Assembly: GCF_900182645.1 (NCBI RefSeq)
Contig: NZ_FXTA01000002.1
Span: 806,001 to 870,000, forward strand
Reading direction: 5' to 3'
Length of the DNA: 64,000 nucleotides
Source of the DNA: Flavobacterium resistens
GTDB lineage: Bacteria; Bacteroidota; Bacteroidia; Flavobacteriales; Flavobacteriaceae
Shown piece after piece: positions 53,681-62,382 of the stretch. The position numbers were made by a program, and so were the translations under genes. Positions within the stretch are counted from its first letter, which is position 1. Each line of letters starts with the position of its first letter. The notes below the pieces were generated by a model. It was not told where the DNA came from. It worked only from the letters and a program-made list of their open reading frames with translations, and did not search any database.

Positions 53681-53688
53681 CAAAAGTA
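53681..53688 (-). promoter_or_regulatory. -7 promoter box of the LytR gene (TACTTTTG)
   Basis: On the minus strand, an exact TAnnTTTG match in the 143-bp gap between the kinase and regulator genes. The same 11-base string GCTCAAAAGTA (53678-53688) occurs at the DUF6268 promoter (57084-57094). Confidence 0.55.
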
Positions 53689-53783
53689 CTTTGAAATCAG
53701 TCAATTAAGTTTTAAAATTTTCATAAAATAAGCGTTTATTTTATAATTATCTCTTAACGTTTAATCACAATCACAATCTCATT

Positions 53784-54890
53784 TTAACTAATAGCTGTTT
53801 GAATTTCATCTAAATTTAAATGAAGATGAACTCTGTAATATTGATTGTCTTGTGTAATAGCAAGCTGATGTGCATTTGGATAAAGAAGATCAAGTCGGTT
53901 TTGAATGTTTACCAGTCCAATTCCTGAGTTTTCGGGATCTTTAACATAGTTTTCGATTGTGTTTTCTATCCAGAAATCAAGGCTGTTTTCATGAATGAAA
54001 ATTTTGATTTTAACATGAGCTGCACCTTTATAATCGGTTCCATATTTAAAAGCATTTTCGACAAACGAAATCAACAATAAAGGTTCAATGAACTTGTTTT
54101 TTGTGTCGCCATGAACATTTATAATAATATCCTCAATATTATTAAGTCTCAATTTTTGCAATTCAATATAATTCTGAATGTAGTTGATTTCTTTTTCTAA
54201 AGCCACCGTTTTATTGTCAGTTTCATACAACATATATCGCATGAGTTCAGACAATGTCACGATGGCATCAGGGACCAAATCAGATTTCTTGTGTGCTAAT
54301 GAATAAATACTGTTTAAGGAATTGAATAAAAAATGCGGATTAGTTTGTTTTCGCAAATAAATCAATTCAGTACTTGTTCTATGTGTTTCGGCAATTAATT
54401 TGTTTTGCTGATTATTGTAAAATTCAGTCAGCGTTCTAATAATTGCGCTTATCGTAAGTATTAAAATATAGAAAAAAGAAGGAGCAACTTTAAAAAAGAA
54501 AGGCTGTCTTATTTGAGTTCTAAAATGTGCGCCTTTTGGGAAAAATTGTGGATCAGGCATCATTCTTGGTGGACGCATGTTCTCAGGTCTCAGATGTCTG
54601 AATTCCGGAATAAAATAATTTGTTCGGATAATCATAAACAAGATGATTAGCGAAAGTGCAAAAACAAAGTAGAGCCAATATTTTTTTTCTAAAAGCAAAA
54701 CCGGAACCAAGTAAAAATAGTTTAGATAAAACAATATAATTCCAGTAACCCATTGTGCATAAAAATCATTATTGATTCGGAAAGGACTTTCGTAAAATTG
54801 AATTAAAGAAGTCAATATAAAGAAAATCCATATGATACAATGAAATAGAATTTTGTTTGAATTTGTATTTTTAATGGCGTCAATCTTCAT
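53784..54890 (-). CDS. LytS-type sensor histidine kinase
   Basis: A 368-residue inner-membrane kinase with four or five N-terminal helices (to about residue 160) and a short periplasmic or loop segment rich in Met and Pro (NMRPPRMMPDPQ). The dimerisation/phosphorylation motif is NPHFLFNSLNSIYSL with H186, followed by a GHKL ATPase domain containing the N-box VENAFKYG. It lacks an extra sensor domain, so signal sensing must be in the membrane part or through partners. It begins next to the DUF4907 gene and is followed by the LytR gene. Confidence 0.93.
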   Translation of the reverse strand: MKIDAIKNTNSNKILFHCIIWIFFILTSLIQFYESPFRINNDFYAQWVTGIILFYLNYFYLVPVLLLEKKYWLYFVFALSLIILFMIIRTNYFIPEFRHLRPENMRPPRMMPDPQFFPKGAHFRTQIRQPFFFKVAPSFFYILILTISAIIRTLTEFYNNQQNKLIAETHRTSTELIYLRKQTNPHFLFNSLNSIYSLAHKKSDLVPDAIVTLSELMRYMLYETDNKTVALEKEINYIQNYIELQKLRLNNIEDIIINVHGDTKNKFIEPLLLISFVENAFKYGTDYKGAAHVKIKIFIHENSLDFWIENTIENYVKDPENSGIGLVNIQNRLDLLYPNAHQLAITQDNQYYRVHLHLNLDEIQTAIS

Positions 54891-55223
54891 TTACAATTTT
54901 ATTTTTAATAAAATTAAATCATTTTTCGTTACAGTAGGCGACATATTCTGGTCTAGTTTGTTAACCACTAATTCTGCTGTTTTTAAAGCTTCTTCTTCTG
55001 TTGAAAAGCTTTTTGTATTGCTAATTGCCGGAATAATAGATTGTTTTATTAAAATTTTGTCTTTGTTTGAAATAGTATATCCCCAGCCTGTTTTGGTTTG
55101 AAAAGAATCAATTTTAAATGTTTCTTTTTTTGTACAGGCGGTGAATTGTAAAACAAGTAAAATAAATAATAAATTCTTCTGGATTTTACTCCAGAAGAAT
55201 TGTTTTTTGGTATTAATTGTCAT
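54891..55223 (-). CDS. DUF4907-type lipoprotein
   Basis: A 110-residue lipoprotein. The ATG at 55223 gives a signal peptide with lipobox ending FTAC and overlaps the end of the Kelch gene by 11 bp; an upstream ATG at 55268 is possible but less natural. The mature part has a GYTISNKDKILIKQSIIPAI stretch and a helical end (EEALKTAELVVNKL) that I associate with DUF4907. Its stop directly abuts the LytS start. The tight packing suggests a role with the kinase, such as presenting a signal. This is inference. Confidence 0.72.
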   Translation of the reverse strand: MTINTKKQFFWSKIQKNLLFILLVLQFTACTKKETFKIDSFQTKTGWGYTISNKDKILIKQSIIPAISNTKSFSTEEEALKTAELVVNKLDQNMSPTVTKNDLILLKIKL

Positions 55224-56220
55224 CGTCGCTTTGTTCGTCAAGTGGTTTAAATTCCCAGGCATCATCAAAATAAGTTGAACCTGTTCGGCCTAACATATAA
55301 AATCCACGGTTATTAATGGCAAAACCAACAGCATCAGTTCTGGTTGCACCTTCCATAGAAGTTCTTTCTGTCCAAAGATCAGTTGAAGGATTGTATTCCC
55401 ACACCGTTTTTATACCATCGCCGCCCACAACATATCCTAGACTATTCATAGAAAAACTTGATGCATTTGAGCGTGTCACAGCATATTCATCATTGTATGA
55501 GTAATCATCATCAGTATCTTTGTCAATATCGCGTTTTCTTGTCCAAACGTCTGTAGCTGGGTCAAACTCCCAAAAATCTTCCTGATAAACACCATTATTG
55601 ATTCCTGTTCCTAAATAAGCCTTGTCACCAATTACGAAAACAGTTGCATTACGTCTTTTATTTCCGCTAAAACCATTTACCAATGTCCAGGCGTTTGTCT
55701 GGTCATTATATTGATAGAAATCTTTCAGATAATTTCCATCATAACCAGTTCCAAAGTAAGCTTTTCCGCCCACTTGAAATCCAAGTGCACCATAACGACC
55801 TGTTCCGGCAAAATCTGCTTTTTGAGTCCAACTGTTGCTTGTTGGATCATATTGAAAAAAATCTTTTAATTTATTAGTTCCATCATAACCAAGACCAACA
55901 TATCCTTTTTCATTTAGGGTAAAACTCGAAGCAGAACTTCTTCCTACACCTGTAAAATCAGCTTTTTGCTCCCAGTAATCTCCATTAGAATTATAAGCCC
56001 ATAAATCTTTTAAATACACATCGCCAGTATAACCAGTTGCTACATATGCATAATCGCCAATAACAAAACTTGTGGCGCTAGATCTTGCCGGGCCATCAAA
56101 TGCCGACTTTTTAATCCAGTTTCCAATCAAATCATCATCGTTATCATCATTACTGCAGCCTACAAAAACGAGAGCCGAAAATAGAGTCGCGAATAATATT
56201 CCTTTTTTCAAATTATTCAT
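55213..56220 (-). CDS. Kelch-repeat lipoprotein
   Basis: A 335-residue lipoprotein: the N-terminus FATLFSALVFVGC is a lipobox, followed by an acidic tether (NDDNDDD). The body is a beta-propeller of Kelch repeats, each with a YVATGY, GYVGLGYDG, YFGTGYDG or YLGTGI type G-rich blade and a W (DLWAYNS, DFFQYDP, DFYQYND, DFWEFDP). It lies 16 bp after the DUF6268 gene, overlaps the next lipoprotein gene, and is part of the operon ending in LytS/LytR. Kelch propellers usually bind proteins or sugars at the cell surface. The ligand is unknown. Confidence 0.88.
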   Translation of the reverse strand: MNNLKKGILFATLFSALVFVGCSNDDNDDDLIGNWIKKSAFDGPARSSATSFVIGDYAYVATGYTGDVYLKDLWAYNSNGDYWEQKADFTGVGRSSASSFTLNEKGYVGLGYDGTNKLKDFFQYDPTSNSWTQKADFAGTGRYGALGFQVGGKAYFGTGYDGNYLKDFYQYNDQTNAWTLVNGFSGNKRRNATVFVIGDKAYLGTGINNGVYQEDFWEFDPATDVWTRKRDIDKDTDDDYSYNDEYAVTRSNASSFSMNSLGYVVGGDGIKTVWEYNPSTDLWTERTSMEGATRTDAVGFAINNRGFYMLGRTGSTYFDDAWEFKPLDEQSDDDN

Positions 56221-56236
56221 AATGTATTAAATTTAT

Positions 56237-57070
56237 TTATTGTTTGTATTTGATGCCAATGCCAAAAATGTATCCATTTCCTGTATTAAAATTATATACA
56301 GTATGGTTTTCAGAATCAGTAAGATTGTATTTTTTGTTAAAATCATAGCCTGCTTTAAAATCCAAAAACCAATTTGAATCTACGTTTCTTTCATATTCAA
56401 AAGCTGATGTCATTTGCGATAAACTCATTTTAGAAGCAGCATAATCTAAAGCTGATTTTTGATCTAAATGATAAAAACTCCCATTGAAACTGTTTGTTAA
56501 ACTGAATGTATTTCGGATATTATTTGAATATGAAATCTTTGAATCCGGAAAACCAACTGAAACCATGCTTTTGTCGCTTATTGTATAGTTTATTGTTGCT
56601 ATTGGAATAAATTTCGCAGCTCCAAAAATGGCTGATCGCGCACCGCCAATAGTGATATTTGTTCTGGAATTTACTTGCTGGCTAATTTCAAAACTACCTA
56701 ACAAAGTAAAATCAGACCAGTCTAAATTGTCCTGAAAACTGAACATTGGCGTAAGCGAAAATTTCAATTTTGTTTTATCTGAAGCCTTAAGTATATAGTC
56801 TGTTTTGTTTTGAAATTGATTAAACCGATTTAGATTTTCAAATTCCGAAAACTCATAATTTACATTCAGATTAGAATACTCAGATGTATTAGTGAACTGA
56901 TTTTTAGTGCGTATTTTTTTGTTGAATACTACCGAAATATTGCTTTCATTAAAATCAATTTTATCAGTAGGTTCTGTTTTTAAATTCACATCTGCCAAAA
57001 AAGTTTCTTGAGCCTTCATACTAAAAAATGAAATTGTAAAAACCGAACATATTAAAAGCCTTATTCTCAT
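56237..57070 (-). CDS. DUF6268-type outer-membrane beta-barrel protein
   Basis: A 277-residue exported protein with signal peptide ending MKAQ and a pattern of alternating polar and aromatic residues consistent with an outer-membrane beta-barrel. I assign it to DUF6268 from memory. The terminal strand ends GIGIKYKQ. It is the first gene of the minus-strand operon, preceded by a -7 box at 57087-57094 and divergent from the DUF4270 gene. No catalytic motif is seen. The most likely job is a small porin or structural barrel. Confidence 0.65.
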   Translation of the reverse strand: MRIRLLICSVFTISFFSMKAQETFLADVNLKTEPTDKIDFNESNISVVFNKKIRTKNQFTNTSEYSNLNVNYEFSEFENLNRFNQFQNKTDYILKASDKTKLKFSLTPMFSFQDNLDWSDFTLLGSFEISQQVNSRTNITIGGARSAIFGAAKFIPIATINYTISDKSMVSVGFPDSKISYSNNIRNTFSLTNSFNGSFYHLDQKSALDYAASKMSLSQMTSAFEYERNVDSNWFLDFKAGYDFNKKYNLTDSENHTVYNFNTGNGYIFGIGIKYKQ

Positions 57071-57086
57071 TACTTAATTATTGGCT

Positions 57087-57094
57087 CAAAAGTA
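57087..57094 (-). promoter_or_regulatory. -7 promoter box of the DUF6268 operon (TACTTTTG)
   Basis: On the minus strand, an exact TAnnTTTG match 16 bp before the DUF6268 ATG. It is embedded in GCTCAAAAGTA, also found upstream of the LytR gene. It should drive the DUF6268-Kelch-DUF4907-LytS genes. Confidence 0.6.
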
Positions 57095-57277
57095 GATGGC
57101 TGATGCTTTAAAAAAAAAGAATATATATGTATGGCGTTTTTTGATAGACTAAATCCCTTTTTTAGAGGTTGAATCGGAGATTGGTTTGTGTTGCTGTATC
57201 ATAGATGTTTTTTTGCTGTTTGTAGTCCAAAAAACAGTGGCTGTATATGTTATAGTGTGGTGCAGATTACAGCCTTC

Positions 57278-57285
57278 TATATTTG
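57278..57285 (+). promoter_or_regulatory. -7 promoter box of the DUF4270 gene (TATATTTG)
   Basis: Exact TAnnTTTG match 15 bp upstream of the ATG at 57301. It overlaps a TTG at 57283 that would otherwise extend the frame, which shows that 57301 is the start. Confidence 0.65.
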
Positions 57286-57300
57286 CCGAAAAATTTTATT

Positions 57301-58632
57301 ATGCACAAGTTTATATTGATGTTCTTTTTTGCTATCACGATACTTTCATGTGGAACTGATACTGATGCAGGTGAATTTGTTGTTGGATCAGATTACTTAG
57401 CGGTCAACAACAAAGTGATTTTAATTGATACTGTTACAGTGGATATGGCAACAATAAATTTTGATTCATTGATTACTTCAAACAAAAGCAGAATTTTAGT
57501 TGGAAATTATGACGATCCTGTTTTTGGAAAAGTAAAATCAAACAGTTATTTTCAATTAGCTGGAAACTCATATTCTTTGAATTCAGGAGGTGGATCAGAT
57601 ACAGAAAATGTCAATTATGTTTTCGATTCGATTGCCATGATTTTAAAATATGATAATTACTATTATGGAGATACAACAAAAGTCCAGACGTTGGATATTC
57701 ATAGAGTGATGCAAACAGTAAAGCCAAATTCTGAAGATGAGAATTTTTATAATAATTCTTCACTGACCTATAACAGTGAAAGTATCGGAAGCATTTCATA
57801 CAAACCAAGACCAATCGAAAAAGATTCTATTACAATAAAAATGAGTGATGCATTTGGTTCGGCGCTTTTTCAAAAACTTAAAAAAAGAGAAATTACAGAT
57901 TTTGATAGTTTTTCAGAATATCTCAGAGGACTTGTTATTGTTCCCTCAACTTCAAATTCATCGAGTATGATTGGTTTTCATGTGGGAACTAGTAAAGTAC
58001 GATTGTATTATTCAAAATATCAGGCCGATACTGAGGAGATATCTTATGTCGTAGATTTTACAATTACAGATCCAGAAAGACAGTTCAATGCTATTTCGTC
58101 AGATAAAACGGGAACTTTGCTCCAGAATTTGCCTATTTCCAGTAGTAAATTATCCAGTTCGCTCACTGATCGGCAAGGCTTCATTCAGTCAGGAACTGGT
58201 GTAGCCTGCAGAATTGATTTTCCAAATATAAAACAATTGAAGAGTATTTCAGATAATGGTGCGATTGTCAATGCAGAACTTATTTTAAAGCCAGTAAACA
58301 ATACGTATTCTTCTAAATATCCTCTAGCAGATTCTTTGTCTGTATTTGTAGCAGATAATCTAAACCGAATAAGTGCCTCATTAGTAAATTCTGCAGGAAC
58401 AACTGTTTATGGTATTTTAAATAAAAAGAGTGATGAGTTCAATGAAGATGTAGGGTATTCAATTCCGGTTGGTAATTTTTTGCAGCGGGAAATGCTGAAA
58501 AAATCTGATGCAAGATCGTCTTTGATTTTAGCCCTTCCCGGAATTTATAAAACCGTAAATCGAATAGTCTTAGGCGATCAAAAGCATTTGAATAACAAAA
58601 TTCAAGTGAAAATTTATTATATATCATATTAA
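57301..58632 (+). CDS. DUF4270 family lipoprotein
   Basis: A 443-residue surface or periplasmic lipoprotein with a lipobox ending ITILSC and a long beta-rich body. The family-like pattern is VLIDTVTVDMATINFDSLITS, then GNYDDPVFGKVKSNSYFQL, with the C-terminal LILALPGIYKTVNR and terminal KIYYISY. The start is the ATG at 57301, because the upstream TTG lies in the promoter. It is divergent from the DUF6268/Kelch operon with a 230-bp shared control region. It directly abuts a barrel gene downstream. DUF4270 proteins are widespread in Bacteroidota and of unknown function. Confidence 0.85.
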   Translation: MHKFILMFFFAITILSCGTDTDAGEFVVGSDYLAVNNKVILIDTVTVDMATINFDSLITSNKSRILVGNYDDPVFGKVKSNSYFQLAGNSYSLNSGGGSDTENVNYVFDSIAMILKYDNYYYGDTTKVQTLDIHRVMQTVKPNSEDENFYNNSSLTYNSESIGSISYKPRPIEKDSITIKMSDAFGSALFQKLKKREITDFDSFSEYLRGLVIVPSTSNSSSMIGFHVGTSKVRLYYSKYQADTEEISYVVDFTITDPERQFNAISSDKTGTLLQNLPISSSKLSSSLTDRQGFIQSGTGVACRIDFPNIKQLKSISDNGAIVNAELILKPVNNTYSSKYPLADSLSVFVADNLNRISASLVNSAGTTVYGILNKKSDEFNEDVGYSIPVGNFLQREMLKKSDARSSLILALPGIYKTVNRIVLGDQKHLNNKIQVKIYYISY

Positions 58633-59868
58633 ATGAAAAGTAAAATAATTTATTTATGTGGCGCTATTTTATTGTCGCTGACTTCATTTTCTCAAAGTAT
58701 TTCAAGTTCACCATATTCTCTTTATGGTGTTGGAAGCGTTTATGAGTCTGATTTTGGAATTCTTCCTTCAATTGGGTCATCAGGGATGGCTTTGCCTTCA
58801 GACACTTTTATCAATAACTTAAATCCTGCATCGTTAGGTTTTACTTCATTAAATCATTTTATGTTTGATATTGGAGGAAGAGCTATTGCAACAACTTATC
58901 AAAGCAGTTCTCGCTCAGAAAAAAGAAACAATTTTCAGTTTTCGCATCTGGCTTTTGCTTTTCCTCTAACTAAAAATTCAGGATTTAGTTTAGCATTACG
59001 CCCTTATTCAAGTGGTGCTTTTAAAATTTCAAATCTAAAATTGCCTATAGAAAATAGTCAGGAATATTACTATTTAACAGCAGTTGGGTCTGGAGGATTA
59101 AATAATTTTGATTTTTCATACGGATATAGATTTGGGAAGAAACTTTCTGTTGGCTTGTCTGGCTCAGTATTATTTGGAAGTACGGCCGATGAACGAAATT
59201 TCCTGATTCAAAATACACTCACAACAGTCACCAAAAAGACGAGTTATAACGGCCTTCGAGCAACACTTGGAGCGCAGTACAAAATTGATTCGACCTTTAC
59301 AATTGCTCCAGTGATTAAATTGCCAGCTCAAGTCAAAGCGTCAAAAGTACAGAGTGTTGAAGTTATTGCAGATGAGGTGATTACAACTGTCCAGTCTAAT
59401 GTAGCTTCAGATGTTGATGATTATTATATGCCTCTGGAAATAGGAGTGGGGTTCAGTAAACGCTTTAAGAATAATTTGAATATGACTTTAGACTATGAAA
59501 AAAGCTTTTGGAACGGAACCAATCAATCTGAGCTATACGGGAATTTTGTAAATCAGGATCGTTTTGCCCTTGGATTTACATATCGTGCAAAAAAAGATTT
59601 CCGAAAATACTGGGATAGAGTTCAATACGCAATGGGAGCCAATTTTGACAATGGTTATCTTGAAGTGGATGGAAAGCGCGTAAATAATGCTGCATTTTCC
59701 ATTGGACTTTCTCTTCCGATAGAAAATACATTAACTACTCTGAATATCTCCTATTCATATGGACAAAAAGGAAGAATAGCAGATGATTTAATAAAGGAAA
59801 ATTACCATAAATTGTCGTTGAATTTATCGTTAGACGGAATTTGGTTCGTCAAGCGAAAAATTGAATAA
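58633..59868 (+). CDS. Outer-membrane beta-barrel protein, FadL/PorV-like
   Basis: A 411-residue exported protein with signal peptide ending SFSQ. It opens SSSPYSLYGVGSVYES, then shows NPASLGFTSLNHFMFDIGGRA, the loop-and-strand pattern of FadL-like or PorV-like barrels that open with N-terminal glycine-rich segments. Many aromatic-ended strands follow. It begins directly after the DUF4270 stop codon with no gap, so the two products probably act together. Whether it transports a small molecule or is a structural partner cannot be told. Confidence 0.75.
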   Translation: MKSKIIYLCGAILLSLTSFSQSISSSPYSLYGVGSVYESDFGILPSIGSSGMALPSDTFINNLNPASLGFTSLNHFMFDIGGRAIATTYQSSSRSEKRNNFQFSHLAFAFPLTKNSGFSLALRPYSSGAFKISNLKLPIENSQEYYYLTAVGSGGLNNFDFSYGYRFGKKLSVGLSGSVLFGSTADERNFLIQNTLTTVTKKTSYNGLRATLGAQYKIDSTFTIAPVIKLPAQVKASKVQSVEVIADEVITTVQSNVASDVDDYYMPLEIGVGFSKRFKNNLNMTLDYEKSFWNGTNQSELYGNFVNQDRFALGFTYRAKKDFRKYWDRVQYAMGANFDNGYLEVDGKRVNNAAFSIGLSLPIENTLTTLNISYSYGQKGRIADDLIKENYHKLSLNLSLDGIWFVKRKIE

Positions 59869-59870
59869 CG

Positions 59871-60647
59871 TTAAAAATCCTTGTGAATTACAGGATATTT
59901 ATAGTCTAAAATTGATTCTAACACTGCCGGATTTGAATTGACATAAAATTCAGGTGCGCTTTGTTTAAGTTCAGAAAAACCAACTTTCTCACGCAAAATA
60001 TTTTGAGTCTGACGGGCCACCGCTTCTCCAGAATCTATGATCTGGATGTGGTCCGGCAGAATTTTTTTTATCTGAGGAATCAAGTATGGATAATGACTGC
60101 AACCTAAAACAAGATAATCAATATTGGCATCGATCATTGGCTGTAAGTAAGATTCTAACAGCTGAGTCATTTCAGGTGAGTTTAAATTTCCGTCTTCTAT
60201 AAGCTGAACTAACCCATGACCAACTTGTTCTATTATAGTGGTGTGCTGAAACATTTCGGCAGTTTTGTTAAACAGTTCGCTATTTAAAGTTCCTTTTGTA
60301 GCTAAAATTCCAATAACCTGAGTTTTAGAATTATTTGCTGCTGGTTTAATAGCGGGCTCAATTCCTATAAATGGAATATCATAATCTGCACGAAGTTCTC
60401 TAATTGCATTTGTTGTTGCAGTATTACAGGCAACAACAATTAATTTACAGCCCATTTCAATTAATAAATCTGTATTCTTTTTACTGAGCGCTACAATTTC
60501 TTCCTTGGTTTTTTGACCGTAAGGTGCATTTTTGCTGTCTGCTAAATAAATGGTTTTCTCGTTTGGAAGGAGATTGTGAATTTCATTCCAGATCGAGGTC
60601 CCTCCAATTCCAGAATCAAAAACGCCTATAGGATTATTGTTTGTCAT
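59871..60647 (-). CDS. murI: Glutamate racemase
   Basis: MurI interconverts L- and D-glutamate for peptidoglycan synthesis. The 258 residues show the cofactor-independent racemase motifs: DSGIGGTS with D11, the catalytic cysteine C74 in VVACNTATTNA, and the second catalytic cysteine C183 in GCSHYP. A -7 box ends only four bases before the start codon, so transcription should begin at the ATG. It follows two OmpH/Skp genes and bamA on the same strand, but a terminator separates it from them. Confidence 0.97.
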   Translation of the reverse strand: MTNNNPIGVFDSGIGGTSIWNEIHNLLPNEKTIYLADSKNAPYGQKTKEEIVALSKKNTDLLIEMGCKLIVVACNTATTNAIRELRADYDIPFIGIEPAIKPAANNSKTQVIGILATKGTLNSELFNKTAEMFQHTTIIEQVGHGLVQLIEDGNLNSPEMTQLLESYLQPMIDANIDYLVLGCSHYPYLIPQIKKILPDHIQIIDSGEAVARQTQNILREKVGFSELKQSAPEFYVNSNPAVLESILDYKYPVIHKDF

Positions 60648-60651
60648 AATA

Positions 60652-60659
60652 CAAATTTA
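60652..60659 (-). promoter_or_regulatory. -7 promoter box of murI (TAAATTTG)
   Basis: On the minus strand, an exact TAnnTTTG match, with four bases between it and the murI ATG. Geometry like that of ruvB suggests a leaderless mRNA. Confidence 0.65.
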
Positions 60660-60741
60660 GTATTTTTTGAAATAAATTGTTATTTGAATTTAGTTGAAAT
60701 CCACGAATTATTTTCTTTTTTAATTTTAATTTATTGTAAAA

Positions 60742-60777
60742 AAAAACTGCTCAAACTTTTAGTGTTGAGCAGTTTTT
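60742..60777 (-). terminator. Terminator after the OmpH/Skp genes
   Basis: A 13-bp stem (AAAAACTGCTCAA with TTGAGCAGTTTTT) around a 10-nt loop and with flanking A and T runs. It lies 20 bp downstream of the second OmpH gene and ends the bamA-ompH-ompH transcript. Confidence 0.9.
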
Positions 60778-60797
60778 AATAAGAAGAAATTCGTTTA

Positions 60798-61301
60798 TTA
60801 GAATCCTAAATCTTTTTTAACATCAGCAGTAATGTTTGGACCATCAGCTAAGATAAGAGTAGAACCATCTAAAACATATTGGAAACCTTTAGCTTTTCCA
60901 ACTTTTTGGATAGAAGCTTTCACTTTTTCCATAATTGGTTTCATGATATCATTATCTTTTTGTTGTAGTTCTTTTTGTGCATTGTCTCTGTAATCAACAA
61001 TTCTTTTTTGCATATCCTGAACTTCTTTAGCACGTTCTGTGTTAACAGCTTCAGTTGCTGTAGTAGATTCAGTTTCGTACTTTTTGATTTTAGTTTGATA
61101 TTCCTCAACCATTTTTTTGTATTCTGCGTCGTATGTACCACTTAATTTTTGTAGTTGATTTTGAGCATCTAGCATAGCAGGCATTTTCGACATAATCTCG
61201 CTAACATCAACATGGGCAACCTTAGCCTGTGCATTCATTGTGTTACTTGCGCCTAAAATTAAAACGGCAGCAATTAGTAAAGTTTTGATTTGTTTCATCA
61301 T
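60798..61301 (-). CDS. OmpH/Skp family periplasmic chaperone
   Basis: A 167-residue periplasmic chaperone: a signal peptide ends near TMNAQ, and the Skp-type coiled coil runs from AHVDVSEIMSKMPAMLDAQNQL to the middle, returning in IMEKVKASIQKVGKAKGFQYVLDGS. Skp binds unfolded outer-membrane proteins and delivers them to BamA, which is encoded two genes upstream. It begins 14 bp after the longer OmpH gene. The size is the normal one for the family. Confidence 0.94.
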   Translation of the reverse strand: MMKQIKTLLIAAVLILGASNTMNAQAKVAHVDVSEIMSKMPAMLDAQNQLQKLSGTYDAEYKKMVEEYQTKIKKYETESTTATEAVNTERAKEVQDMQKRIVDYRDNAQKELQQKDNDIMKPIMEKVKASIQKVGKAKGFQYVLDGSTLILADGPNITADVKKDLGF

Positions 61302-61315
61302 TTTTAAAATATTAA

Positions 61316-62341
61316 TTAATTATTGGTCGTATTCGGTTTTTGTGTTTCGGCTTCTTTTGCTTTTTTAGCCGCTTCCCTTTCTTCTATTATTTTCTTTCTT
61401 CTCTCTTCTAACTCTTTTTTACGCTGTTCATACAGTTTTTGTCTTTCGGCTGCTTTGTCTACAGGTGGCTCAGTTGCTGCTGGTGAAGTTTCTGTTCCTC
61501 CTGCAGGTTTAGCTGTTGCATCAGTTTTACTGGTTTCAGTTGTTTTTGCTGCTTCTGTTGTTTTTGCAGGTTCAGAAACCGTGCCATTTTTTTTAGCTTC
61601 TCTTTCTGCCTGAATAGCTTTTCTTCTGTCGTCGTATTCTTTTTTCTTAGCTTCCTGCTCTAATCTTCTGTCTTCAATTAGTTTTTCTCTGGCAGCTCTC
61701 TTTTCGTCAAGTGCTTTTTGGCGATCAGCCATTGCTGGATTTTCGTCAATTTCATTTTCACGAGTTTCTTTGATTTCCTGATCTTTCAATTGTTTTTTAG
61801 TCAATTGCTCTCTTTTATCAGTTCTGTTCAAGACTCGTATAACCTGATCGCTTATATCAAATTTTTTATTGCTGAAAAGCATTGTCAAATCAGAAGATTT
61901 ATCAAAAATAAAATCATAATTTTTAGCTTCTGCAATATCTTGCACCGCAGTAAAAACCTGATCCTGGATTGGTTTGGCTAATGCCATCTTTTGATGAATT
62001 AGATTTCCATCAGAGCCAAATTGCTTCTGCTGATAATCCATCATCTCCGTTTCCATGAATTTTATTTCTGTTTCTCTTTCATCAATAAGTTCTTTCGTCA
62101 AAAGCGCTTTTTCAGCTTTTAAACTTTCTTTCAGTTTATTTATTTCTATTTTTTTGGATTCAATCTCTTGTTTCCACTTTTGAGCCTTTAGCTCCAATTG
62201 AGCTGTTGCCTCTTTATAGTCAGAAACGTTTTCAAGAATATACTCCATATCGATGTAGCCAATTCTTGTCGTTCGTGTCTGTGCCTGACTTGTATTTGCT
62301 ACAATCAAGGCTAAAAATAAAAATAAAAACTGTTTTCTCAT
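61316..62341 (-). CDS. OmpH/Skp family chaperone with long charged C-terminal tail
   Basis: A 341-residue paralogue of the next chaperone, with a signal peptide ending TSQAQ. Residues of roughly 25-175 are the OmpH domain (RIGYIDMEYILENVSDYKEATAQL, then IAEAKNYDFIFDKSSDLTML). The remaining half is a very charged low-complexity tail: first Arg/Lys/Glu-rich helix (DEKRAAREKLIEDRRLEQEA), then a Thr/Ala/Pro segment, then another Lys/Glu helix. It follows bamA by 41 bp. The tail is not part of Skp in E. coli, so its role is unclear. Confidence 0.92.
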   Translation of the reverse strand: MRKQFLFLFLALIVANTSQAQTRTTRIGYIDMEYILENVSDYKEATAQLELKAQKWKQEIESKKIEINKLKESLKAEKALLTKELIDERETEIKFMETEMMDYQQKQFGSDGNLIHQKMALAKPIQDQVFTAVQDIAEAKNYDFIFDKSSDLTMLFSNKKFDISDQVIRVLNRTDKREQLTKKQLKDQEIKETRENEIDENPAMADRQKALDEKRAAREKLIEDRRLEQEAKKKEYDDRRKAIQAEREAKKNGTVSEPAKTTEAAKTTETSKTDATAKPAGGTETSPAATEPPVDKAAERQKLYEQRKKELEERRKKIIEEREAAKKAKEAETQKPNTTNN

Positions 62342-62382
62342 AACATAACTTTATTGATGATTTTTAACCAAACGCTAATTGT

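Noticed and set aside
57283..57300. TTG start for the DUF4270 gene
   Set aside because: It lies in the promoter box at 57278-57285. The ATG at 57301 gives a proper lipoprotein signal.
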